Shown here in pieces: positions 5,552-12,647 of a stretch of 15,331 nt of DNA (its first letter is position 1; each line of letters opens with the position of its first letter). Origin of the DNA: Candidatus Nomurabacteria bacterium (GTDB taxonomy: Bacteria > Patescibacteriota > Minisyncoccia > Phycocordibacterales > UBA2100). The notes beneath the pieces were generated by a model. It searched no databases. It had not been told where the DNA came from and saw only the letters and a program-made list of their open reading frames with translations. The translations under genes and the position numbers were made by a program. The DNA lies in NCBI GenBank assembly GCA_943359705.1, contig CALRIB010000013.1, positions 1 through 15,331 of the forward strand, given 5' to 3'.

Positions 5552-8500
5552 ATGTCTATGCAAAAACGAAAAGACATCATCCCCCAGGATTTCGCGGCAG
5601 TCGCCATGCGACTCGCTTCGCCCGACCGGATAGGTGAGTGGTCGTACGGTGAAATCACGAAACCGGAAACGATTAACTACCGCACTCAGCGTCCGGAAAA
5701 AAACGGCCTCTTCGATGAGCGCGTGTTCGGGCCTGAGAAAGACTACGAGTGCTACTGCGGTAAGTATCGCGGCATCCGTTTCCGCGGCATCGTCTGTGAG
5801 AAATGTGGCGTCGAAATCACGCGCGCTATCGTGCGCCGCGAGCGCATGGGTCATATCGATCTTGCGACGCCCGTCACGCACATCTGGTTCCTCCGCGGCA
5901 TTCCTTCCCGTATCGCGCTCATGCTCGGCCTCTCCGCCGCCGAAGTGGAAAAAGTAGTTTACTTTGCCGGATACATCGTCACTTCCGTGGACGAGACCGA
6001 ACGTACTCGCTTGCTCAAAGACCTCGAACAGGAATTTGCAACGAAGACGAAATCTGCTGCGACAGCCGAAGTGAAGACGGAGCTCAAAGAGAAGGCAACG
6101 AAAGCGAAGAAAGAGATCGAATCCATCCGCGACGGCGTCGTCTTGGACGAGGCAGCCTACCACCTCTACGCTGTGAAATACGGTGCGATGTTCCGCGCTG
6201 CTATCGGTGCGGAGGCGCTCTACACGATTCTCAAACAAATCGACCTCGAGAAATTCATCAAGACCATCAAAGAGATGTATGAAAAGTCCTCTGCCGCAGA
6301 CCGCGACAAACTCCGCAAGCGCCTCGCCCTCGCTGAGAGCTTGCAGCGCGCCGGTGTGCGCCCCGAGTGGATGTTCATCACGCGCCTCCCGGTCGTCCCG
6401 CCCGCTCTTCGCCCGATGGTTGCTCTCGAAGGCGGTCGCCACGCGTCTTCAGATCTCAACGACCTCTACCGCCGCGTCATCAACCGTAACAACCGTTTGA
6501 AGCGCCTTCAGGCCATTCACGCGCCGGAAGTAATCCTCCGCACCGAAAAGCGTATTTTGCAGGAAGCGGTGGATGCACTCCTCGACAATTCCATGCGTCG
6601 CGGCGCGGGCGTACTCGGCATCCTCGGCGGTCGCCGCCGCGCTCTCAAGAGCCTCGCCGACTACCTCAAGGGTAAGCACGGGTACCTCCGCCAAAACCTT
6701 CTCGGTAAGCGCGTCGACTACTCCGGCCGCTCCGTCATCGTGGTGGGTCCCGACCTCGCGCTCGATGAATGCGGTCTTCCGAAGCACATGGTCTTGGAGC
6801 TCTTCCGCCCGTTCGTCATCGCGGGCCTCCTCGCGCGCGAACTCGCATACAACATCCGCGGAGCAGGACGCCTTATCGAAGACGAAGCGCCGGAAGTCTG
6901 GCCGATTCTTGAAGAGGCCATCAAAAATAAATACGTGCTTTTGAACCGCGCGCCGACGCTGCACCGCCAGTCTATTCAGGCATTCCGTCCGGTTCTCATC
7001 GAAGGCAACGCCATCCAGGTACATCCGCTCGTGTGCCCCGCGTACAACGCCGACTTCGACGGTGACGCCATGGCCGTGCACGTGCCGCTCTCTGAAGCCG
7101 CGCAAAAAGAAGCGCAGATGATCATGTCTGCCAATAAGAACATCCTGAAACCGGGCTCCGGCGACGTCGTCGTGGCCTCCAAGCTCCTCGACATCGTTCT
7201 CGGCTGTTACTGGATGACCAAGTCTGTCGACGGCGGAAAAGGCGAGGGGAAAGCATTTCCTTCGACCAATGCCGCTATTACCGCGCACGACTTCGGCGCG
7301 ATTGACCTCCGCTCAAAAATCAAAGTGCTTCCCGGCGACAGTAAGAAGTACGAGCAATTCGGCGGCAAAGTTTTCGACACTACCGTCGGCCGTTTGCTCT
7401 TCAACTCCGTTCTGCCGAGCGACTACGCCTACGTCAACGAAGAAATCACCAACAAGCGCATGCAATCGCTCGTACAGAATCTCGTGACTCACTACAGTCT
7501 CGACGGTATTCCGAAGATTCTCGACAAAATAAAGGCATTCGGTTTCCGCTACGCCACGCACGCCGGTATCACATGGTCTATCTCGGACGTGATGGTGCCG
7601 AAAATTAAGGAAGAAATGCTCGTGAAAGGTCGCGAGCAGGCGGCAAAAGAACAGGAGAACTTCAACAACGGACTCCTCACCGAAGACGAGCGCCGCCGCA
7701 TGACGATTGAAATCTGGGGCAAGCTTTCGAACGACCTCCGCAAACACGTCATCGATGCGCTCGACAGGAACGGGCCGGTGCACGACATGATTACCTCCGG
7801 TGCTCGTGGCTCCGCCGTGCAGCTCCACCAAATGGCCGGTATGAAAGGTCTCATTACGAACCCCCGCGGTGAGATTATCGAGTTCCCCATCACGTCATCC
7901 TTGAAAGAAGGCCTCACACCGATTGAATACTTCATCTCGACTCACGGCGCCCGCAAAGGCTTGGCCGACACCGCGCTCAACACGGCGCGCGCCGGTTATC
8001 TTACCCGTCGTCTCTTCGACGTGGCGCACGACGTCGTCGTCTTGGAAGGCGACTGTGGCACCCGTGAAGGTGTGCGCATCGCGCGCCCGGGTAAAGAAAA
8101 CATCGGCGGCTCGTTTGCCGACCGTATGCAGGGCCGCGTACTCGCGGAAGACGCCGGCGCCTTCAAGCGCGGACACCTTCTCAATCGCGACGATGCCAAA
8201 GTAATGGAAGACGACAGCAAGGTCATGGAAGTCATTCTCCGCTCGCCCATCAACTGCAAAGTCGCACGAGGCGTTTGCCAGAAGTGCTACGGTATGGACC
8301 TCACGACAGGCGAGATGGTAGACGTAGGCGAAGCTATCGGCGTCGTGGCCGCACAGGCCATCGGCGAGCCGGGCACCCAGCTGACCATGCGTACCTTCCA
8401 CACGGGAGGTGTGGCCACCGCTGGCGGCGACATCACTATGGGTCTGCCGCGCGTTGAAGAAGTTTTCGAAACACGCCTTCCGAAAGCGCCGGCTGTCATT

Positions 8501-9262
8501 GCTCGCGTCTCCGGCGTCGTGTCCGACATCATCAAAGACGGTTCCGAGACCATCATCACTATAGTTCCTGACGTCGCTTCTACCGCGAAGACCGCGAAGG
8601 GCGCCAAGAAAGAAAGCGAGTACCACGTGCACCCGCTTCGCCAAATCCTCGTCAAGAAGGGAAGTAACGTCGTCAAAGGCGACTTCCTCACCGACGGCTC
8701 GGCCGACCTCGAAGAGCTCTTCAATCTCGCCGGTAAGGAGCGCGCACAGGATTACATCATCAACGAAATTACACGCATCTACGAGCTTCAGGGTGTATCG
8801 ACCGGCCGCAAGCACTTGGAAGTTATCGTCAAGCAAATGTTTAGCCGCGTATCGGTGACACATCCGGGCGACACAGGCGTCTCTGCCGGTGAAATCATTG
8901 CCGACTTCGAATTCGAACGCATCAACAAGACCGCGAAAGAGACAGAGGGCGAGCCCGCAAAGGCCAAGCAGCTTCTGCTCGGTATTACCGAAGTCTCGCT
9001 CACCCGCGCATCCTTCCTCTCCGCCATTTCCTTCCAGAACACGCCTCGCAAACTCGCCGAAGCGGCAGTGGGCGGCGCCGTGGACCGCCTCGTCGGTCTC
9101 AAGGAGAACGTCATCATCGGTCGCCTCATTCCTGCCGGTACCGGATTCCCGGGTAGCAAGAAGCACGCCATGATCGAAGAGATGGAAGCCGAATTTGCCT
9201 CTCAAGCCCCCGTCGAAATCGCCCCGACCACAGAACGCGACCGCGACACGATTGAGCGCTAA
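5552..9262 (+). CDS. rpoC: DNA-directed RNA polymerase subunit beta'
   Basis: Largest core subunit, holding the catalytic Mg2+ and the bridge helix and trigger loop. The start is ATG 5552 (or 5558) with no Shine-Dalgarno, five bases after rpoB, so coupled translation is likely. N-terminal zinc ribbon: Cys67, Cys69, Cys82 and Cys85 (CYCGKY, CEKCGVEIT). A Lys/Glu/Ala-rich helical insert lies at about 160-195. Catalytic loop NADFDGD at 499-505 has Asp501, Asp503 and Asp505, but the next residue is Ala506 where Gln is normal. Second zinc site: Cys835, Cys902, Cys909 and Cys912. The trigger-loop region carries SGARGSAVQLHQMAGMKGL and STHGARKGLADTAL (His798). The C-terminal block contains EAIGVVAAQAIGEPGTQLTM. 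At 1236 residues it lacks the large SI3 insert of proteobacteria. The C-terminal end is acidic and probably disordered. Confidence 0.98.
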   Translation: MSMQKRKDIIPQDFAAVAMRLASPDRIGEWSYGEITKPETINYRTQRPEKNGLFDERVFGPEKDYECYCGKYRGIRFRGIVCEKCGVEITRAIVRRERMGHIDLATPVTHIWFLRGIPSRIALMLGLSAAEVEKVVYFAGYIVTSVDETERTRLLKDLEQEFATKTKSAATAEVKTELKEKATKAKKEIESIRDGVVLDEAAYHLYAVKYGAMFRAAIGAEALYTILKQIDLEKFIKTIKEMYEKSSAADRDKLRKRLALAESLQRAGVRPEWMFITRLPVVPPALRPMVALEGGRHASSDLNDLYRRVINRNNRLKRLQAIHAPEVILRTEKRILQEAVDALLDNSMRRGAGVLGILGGRRRALKSLADYLKGKHGYLRQNLLGKRVDYSGRSVIVVGPDLALDECGLPKHMVLELFRPFVIAGLLARELAYNIRGAGRLIEDEAPEVWPILEEAIKNKYVLLNRAPTLHRQSIQAFRPVLIEGNAIQVHPLVCPAYNADFDGDAMAVHVPLSEAAQKEAQMIMSANKNILKPGSGDVVVASKLLDIVLGCYWMTKSVDGGKGEGKAFPSTNAAITAHDFGAIDLRSKIKVLPGDSKKYEQFGGKVFDTTVGRLLFNSVLPSDYAYVNEEITNKRMQSLVQNLVTHYSLDGIPKILDKIKAFGFRYATHAGITWSISDVMVPKIKEEMLVKGREQAAKEQENFNNGLLTEDERRRMTIEIWGKLSNDLRKHVIDALDRNGPVHDMITSGARGSAVQLHQMAGMKGLITNPRGEIIEFPITSSLKEGLTPIEYFISTHGARKGLADTALNTARAGYLTRRLFDVAHDVVVLEGDCGTREGVRIARPGKENIGGSFADRMQGRVLAEDAGAFKRGHLLNRDDAKVMEDDSKVMEVILRSPINCKVARGVCQKCYGMDLTTGEMVDVGEAIGVVAAQAIGEPGTQLTMRTFHTGGVATAGGDITMGLPRVEEVFETRLPKAPAVIARVSGVVSDIIKDGSETIITIVPDVASTAKTAKGAKKESEYHVHPLRQILVKKGSNVVKGDFLTDGSADLEELFNLAGKERAQDYIINEITRIYELQGVSTGRKHLEVIVKQMFSRVSVTHPGDTGVSAGEIIADFEFERINKTAKETEGEPAKAKQLLLGITEVSLTRASFLSAISFQNTPRKLAEAAVGGAVDRLVGLKENVIIGRLIPAGTGFPGSKKHAMIEEMEAEFASQAPVEIAPTTERDRDTIER

Positions 9263-9279
9263 CCGCGGCTGTAAAGTCG

Positions 9280-9288
9280 TGCTATAAC
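9280..9288 (+). promoter_or_regulatory. Extended -10 promoter of the 131-residue gene
   Basis: TG-C-TATAAC, with TG at 9280-9281 and the hexamer at 9283-9288, 18 bases after the rpoC stop. There is no -35 match at 16-18 bases, so it would depend on the extended -10. The predicted start falls at 9294-9296, the first bases of the leader hairpin. Confidence 0.5.
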
Positions 9289-9293
9289 AGCGG

Positions 9294-9320
9294 GAGCATG
9301 AGGATAGAACCTCGATGCTC
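9294..9320 (+). other. Leader hairpin before the 131-residue gene
   Basis: GAGCATGAGG (9294-9303), loop ATAGAA (9304-9309), CCTC (9310-9313), a bulged G, and ATGCTC (9315-9320): ten pairs with one bulge. No T-run follows, so it is unlikely to be an rpoC terminator. It may protect the 5' end of the next mRNA, or serve as an RNA processing or regulatory site. Confidence 0.6.
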
Positions 9321-9340
9321 TTGAAACAAAAGGGTCTGCA

Positions 9341-9736
9341 ATGACTACTCAATCAGCTACGGCCTCCCCGGCCGCTTCTCTCCGATCCGCGCAAGGTTGG
9401 CGTCGCTACCGCGGTCAAGTTCGTCCAATCCTGCTTCGCATGTGCGATGGCAGCGACGTGACCAACGACGTTCTCGATGCGGCCGCCGACACCATTGCCA
9501 GTTACAAGCGTAACGAAGCGGTCATCCCGGAGGGCGTGCCTGCGGGTCGATACCGCAAGTCGCTCGTGTTCTCGTCCCAGGAGGGTATTTTTGCGGCCTT
9601 CCTCGTTCCCGCCCAGGATGTGGAGGTCGAGCACTTCGCGATCTACATCAAGGGCCTCATGCGCGACGACGTCGTCCAATATCTCATCGACAAGTTCACG
9701 CAAGGCCTCGCCAAAGTGGCTGCACCTGCCGCGTGA
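9341..9736 (+). CDS. Unknown 131-residue protein
   Basis: I do not recognise this protein. The ATG at 9341 is backed by AAAAGGG ending 6 bases upstream, by its own extended -10 promoter and by a leader hairpin, so it looks deliberately expressed and separate from rpoBC. The N-terminus (1-18) is Ser/Ala/Thr-rich and probably disordered. Residues 19-131 look like one compact alpha/beta domain: a basic segment GWRRYRGQVRPILLRMC, a helix DVLDAAADTIASYK, the strand-like stretches YRKSLVFSS and GIFAAFLVP, HFAIYIKGL, then the helix DVVQYLIDKFTQGLAKV. There is one cysteine (Cys35), no signal peptide and no membrane helix. Codon use matches its GC-rich neighbours, so there is no sign of recent transfer. 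A terminator follows 27 bases after the stop. Confidence 0.8.
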   Translation: MTTQSATASPAASLRSAQGWRRYRGQVRPILLRMCDGSDVTNDVLDAAADTIASYKRNEAVIPEGVPAGRYRKSLVFSSQEGIFAAFLVPAQDVEVEHFAIYIKGLMRDDVVQYLIDKFTQGLAKVAAPAA

Positions 9737-9762
9737 CGTCTCACGTCGTCAACGCCCGCGTC

Positions 9763-9803
9763 GAGCGCCGGAATCCACCTTGGACCCGGCGTTCGCTCTT
9801 TTC
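9763..9803 (+). terminator. Intrinsic terminator after the 131-residue gene
   Basis: Stem GAGCGCCGG (9763-9771) with CCGGCGTTC (9786-9794), nine pairs with one G-T, and a nested TCC/GGA pair in the loop. TTTT at 9799-9802 comes four bases after the stem. It is moderately good and isolates this gene from uppS. Confidence 0.55.
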
Positions 9804-9899
9804 TAATTGGACCCTAGTTCTGTATTGCGACCCTTTCGCTTCGATAGTAAGGTGCCACGAGCACCTGATCTTAATCCGACTACTTGGGAGTTCGGCACA

Positions 9900-10643
9900 A
9901 TGGGCATTGTACGGCTCGTCAGCGCCATCTTCGGATGGTTCTTTCCGCCGCTTCAAATCCCGTTCCATATTGCCGTTATTCCCAACGGCAATCGGCGATG
10001 GGCGAAGCTTCGGAAAATCTTGCTTCAATACTCGTATCTGCACGGCGCGAAGCAAGCACTCGATTTTGCGGCGTGGGCAAAAAAGGCGGGAGTCCGGCAC
10101 GTTACGTTCTACGGGCTCTCGGAAGAGAACATGGTCAAGCGGAGTGTCGAGGAAATCGATGCGCTTATGAAAGGCGCGATACATTTCTTCGATACCGCCA
10201 TGGCACTCGGCTATCATCTTCACCCGTTCGGCGACATCGAAAAATTCGCCGGCCTCGAGAAGTATGAGCCGCTCTACAGTCGTCTTAGAAGATGGCGCGA
10301 ATTGCCGCTTCCACCCGACGACTTCGTTTTGCACGTGGCCGTCAACTATGCAGGCACGCCGCAGCACGAGCTCGAACCGCTCCGTGAAGAGATACGCAAC
10401 CGCGGGCTTCACGCAGTGCTAGCCAACCCGGCCGCGTACATTCGTTCGGCCGGGGTACCCGAAGTCGACCTCGTCGTCAGAACCGGCTCCAAACGAGAGA
10501 GCCGGACGAGCGGCCTGCTTCCGTTCCAGCTTCGCTACGCTGAACTCCTCTTCATCAATGTGTACTGGGGAGATTTCACCGAGCGACACTTCCGGAAGGC
10601 GCTGCGGTGGTACTCCACCCGACAACGCAACTTCGGCAAGTAG
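9900..10643 (+). CDS. uppS: cis-Prenyltransferase, undecaprenyl diphosphate synthase family, atypical active site
   Basis: Family enzyme that extends farnesyl diphosphate with isopentenyl diphosphate to the C55 carrier lipid for cell-wall and glycan synthesis, at the cytoplasmic membrane face. The ATG at 9900 is chosen because GGGAG lies about 9 bases upstream and the length (247) fits the family; the frame also opens earlier at a TTG (9807) inside terminator sequence. Landmarks: HIAVIPNGNRRWAK (23-36), HGAKQAL, the substrate helix block VTFYGLSEENMVKRSVEEID, LHVAVNYAG, DLVVRTG (190-196), and YAELLFINVYWGDF near the C-terminus with Glu215 as expected Mg2+ ligand. Oddities: the catalytic Asp of the DGNGRW motif is Asn29, and RTGGE is replaced by RTGSKRE with a two-residue insertion. 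It may be a divergent active enzyme or a non-catalytic paralogue. A small hairpin (9851-9865) precedes it. Confidence 0.85.
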   Translation: MGIVRLVSAIFGWFFPPLQIPFHIAVIPNGNRRWAKLRKILLQYSYLHGAKQALDFAAWAKKAGVRHVTFYGLSEENMVKRSVEEIDALMKGAIHFFDTAMALGYHLHPFGDIEKFAGLEKYEPLYSRLRRWRELPLPPDDFVLHVAVNYAGTPQHELEPLREEIRNRGLHAVLANPAAYIRSAGVPEVDLVVRTGSKRESRTSGLLPFQLRYAELLFINVYWGDFTERHFRKALRWYSTRQRNFGK

Positions 10644-10661
10644 CCGGAATCAACTGAATAT

Positions 10662-10700
10662 GGGAGGCGTGCCGCTCTGGCCCGCCTCCCGATGCTTTTT
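10662..10700 (+). terminator. Intrinsic terminator after uppS
   Basis: Perfect 8-bp stem GGGAGGCG (10662-10669) with CGCCTCCC (10683-10690), and TTTTT at 10696-10700 five bases later. It rules out the upstream dnaG start at 10692, which lies in the termination region. Confidence 0.8.
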
Positions 10701-10714
10701 ATGAAAGTTCGGCG

Positions 10715-10720
10715 CATAAT
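10715..10720 (+). promoter_or_regulatory. Possible -10 of dnaG
   Basis: CATAAT, one mismatch from TATAAT, lies just after the uppS terminator and would start RNA near 10727, about 55 bases before the dnaG ATG. No convincing -35 is present, so this is only a candidate. Confidence 0.3.
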
Positions 10721-10739
10721 GGGCGGATGGCCGACCCCA

Positions 10740-10761
10740 GTTGGAAAGCATCGCTTCCAAC
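10740..10761 (+). other. Leader hairpin before dnaG
   Basis: GTTGGAA-A-GC (10740-10749), loop ATC, GCTTCCAAC (10753-10761): nine pairs with one bulged A. It ends 20 bases before the dnaG ATG. No T-run follows, so it is not a terminator; a role in translation or mRNA stability is possible. Confidence 0.5.
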
Positions 10762-10781
10762 GGGGCAGGTACGGTGCAGCT

Positions 10782-12494
10782 ATGAGTGACACAGTCCAAC
10801 AAGTAAAAGATAAATTGTCGATTGTCGACGTCGTTTCGCAATACGTGAAGCTGGAGCGGAGCGGCACGAATCTGCGGGCGCGGTGCCCGTTCCATGCGGA
10901 GCGGACGCCTTCTTTTTTCGTGTCGCCGGAGCGGGGGACGTATCATTGTTTTGGATGCAACGTGGGAGGGGACATTTTTTCATTCGTTGAACAAATAGAA
11001 GGATTGGATTTTAAAGGTGCTTTGAAAGTGCTCGCAGAAAAGGCGGGCGTGGAACTCGTCTATGAACGCGGCGGGAAAGAACAGAAGGATGAACGTGAAC
11101 GACTTTTTGAATTGCTGGAAGTCGCGACGATATTTTACACGTCGCGCTTGTCCGACGCGGCGAAGAAGTATTTGAAAGAGCGCGGCATGAAGGATGTGAC
11201 GATGCAGGAATTCCGGCTCGGGTTTGCCGGGGGTGAATGGAGTATGCTTTCGGACCATTTGAAGACCAAGAAGTTTACGGACAAAGAAATTCTCGATGCC
11301 GGCTTGGCCAAAAAGAATGAGCGGGGGAGTCTGACGGATAAATTCCGTAACCGCATTATTTTCCCAATAGCTGACAGCGCCGGTCGCATCGTAGGATTCT
11401 CAGGGCGCATTTTTGGGGAGGAAGCGCATCCGGACGCCCCGAAGTACCTCAACAGCCCGGAGACGCCCCTTTTCCACAAATCCAAGATTCTCTACGGCTT
11501 CGACAAGGCCAAAGTACCGATTCGGAAGCTCAATTGTGCCGTTTTGGTGGAAGGGCAGATGGATTTATTGGCTTCACATCAGTCCGGGTGGGGCAACACG
11601 GTCGCCGTCTCCGGCACGGCCTTTACACCCGAGCACGCGCAGCTCATCAGGCGAATGACCGACAATATCGTCATCGCGCTCGACGCTGATGCTGCCGGTA
11701 TCAAAGCTGCAGGGCGCGCGGCGAGAGCGGCTCTCCAGGGCGGGCTCAACGTGAAGGTCGCGCAGCTGCCGAGCGGACTCGATCCGGCAGACCTGATTTT
11801 GAAAGAAGGAGCCGACGCATGGAAAAAATCGATTCGCGATTCCAAAGACATCATCACGTTTCTTCTCGACGTTTTGGAAGAGCATGCGAAATCAAAAGAC
11901 AATTTCCGTCGCAGCGTGGAGATCGTGGTGCTCCCGTTTCTCGCAGATGTCACTTCACCCATCGCGCGCGAACAGTATCTGGGAGAGATTGCAAAACGAC
12001 TCGGTGTGTCTGAATCGGCAGTTGCCGAGGCGTTTGCCAAAGTGCCTTCGTCGCCTGAAGCAGGAGCATCGCGCGAGACACCCCAATCGGCCACTCGCGA
12101 GTCGGTGGATTACGGCAAGGTAAAGCAGGCGTACGCCATCTTGCTGTGGCAGCAGTCGCTTCCGAAACCCGCCATCGATGTCGCAGCCTTTAAAGCAAAG
12201 CTTGAGGAAGCCGCCGGGCCGGAGGTATCCAAAAATCTTGAGAAACTGACCGGGGAACTCGAATCGCTCCGCTTTGGTGCCGAGCGCCTTTTTGCACGGA
12301 CCCAGTCGCTTTCCGGTGAATTCGAGACCCTCATTCGGGTCATTCTCTCGGAGCGGCTCTCGCGGGAGCTGGCCGAAGCCTCGCTAGCCCTCAAAAAGGC
12401 CGAAAATACGGCTAATGAGGCCGAAATAGCTATCCACATGCAATCCACACAGTTATTAACAAAAAAGATTGCAGAGCTGCATAAGAAAGGGTAG
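10782..12494 (+). CDS. dnaG: DNA primase
   Basis: Synthesises RNA primers at the replication fork with the DnaB helicase. The ATG at 10782 gives MSDTVQQVKDKLSIVDVVSQ, the usual primase opening; earlier in-frame ATGs lie in or just after the uppS terminator. The CHC2 zinc-binding domain has Cys35, His38, Cys56 and Cys59 (CPFH, CFGC). The catalytic core includes FRNRIIFPIADSAGRIVGFSGR and KYLNSPETPLFHKS. The TOPRIM metal site is Glu257 in VEGQMD with Asp301 and Asp303 in LDADAAG. Residues after about 430 form a helical C-terminal region that should contact the helicase; it is poorly conserved and ends in a Glu/Ala-rich helix. Its 570 residues are normal. No strong Shine-Dalgarno is seen. rpoD follows after 153 bases, as in macromolecular-synthesis operons, but rpsU is absent. 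Confidence 0.97.
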   Translation: MSDTVQQVKDKLSIVDVVSQYVKLERSGTNLRARCPFHAERTPSFFVSPERGTYHCFGCNVGGDIFSFVEQIEGLDFKGALKVLAEKAGVELVYERGGKEQKDERERLFELLEVATIFYTSRLSDAAKKYLKERGMKDVTMQEFRLGFAGGEWSMLSDHLKTKKFTDKEILDAGLAKKNERGSLTDKFRNRIIFPIADSAGRIVGFSGRIFGEEAHPDAPKYLNSPETPLFHKSKILYGFDKAKVPIRKLNCAVLVEGQMDLLASHQSGWGNTVAVSGTAFTPEHAQLIRRMTDNIVIALDADAAGIKAAGRAARAALQGGLNVKVAQLPSGLDPADLILKEGADAWKKSIRDSKDIITFLLDVLEEHAKSKDNFRRSVEIVVLPFLADVTSPIAREQYLGEIAKRLGVSESAVAEAFAKVPSSPEAGASRETPQSATRESVDYGKVKQAYAILLWQQSLPKPAIDVAAFKAKLEEAAGPEVSKNLEKLTGELESLRFGAERLFARTQSLSGEFETLIRVILSERLSRELAEASLALKKAENTANEAEIAIHMQSTQLLTKKIAELHKKG

Positions 12495-12533
12495 AGTGTC
12501 CAATCGTCTTGCAATTGAGCCGTTTTTGCTTGC

Positions 12534-12554
12534 ACTTCGAAGCTTTAGCGAAGT
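12534..12554 (+). other. Small inverted repeat before rpoD
   Basis: ACTTCG (12534-12539) and CGAAGT (12549-12554) around a 9-base loop, between a TTGCAC and a TGTAAT. Those could be promoter hexamers, but their 21-base spacing is too long for a standard sigma-70 site. The rest of the 153-base dnaG-rpoD gap shows no clear terminator or promoter. Confidence 0.3.
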
Positions 12555-12647
12555 AGTGTAATAAAGACCCCGGCTCGGCGGTAAGAACTACATAGCAAAT
12601 CCATCTTCCAAGAGGGGAGACAGGGTTTCTGCGCTTTTTCATTCAGT

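Noticed and set aside
7895..9352. 485-residue minus-strand frame opposite rpoC
   Set aside because: It lies wholly over conserved rpoC sequence. Long antisense frames arise here from the C-ending codon bias; no start signals or family motifs are seen.
9807..9899. 31-residue extension of uppS from a TTG
   Set aside because: It begins just after the T-run of the preceding terminator and has no Shine-Dalgarno, and the family does not have such an extension.
10692..10781. 30-residue extension of dnaG
   Set aside because: Its ATG overlaps the T-run of the uppS terminator and the extension would cover the leader hairpin. The primase family begins at MSD.
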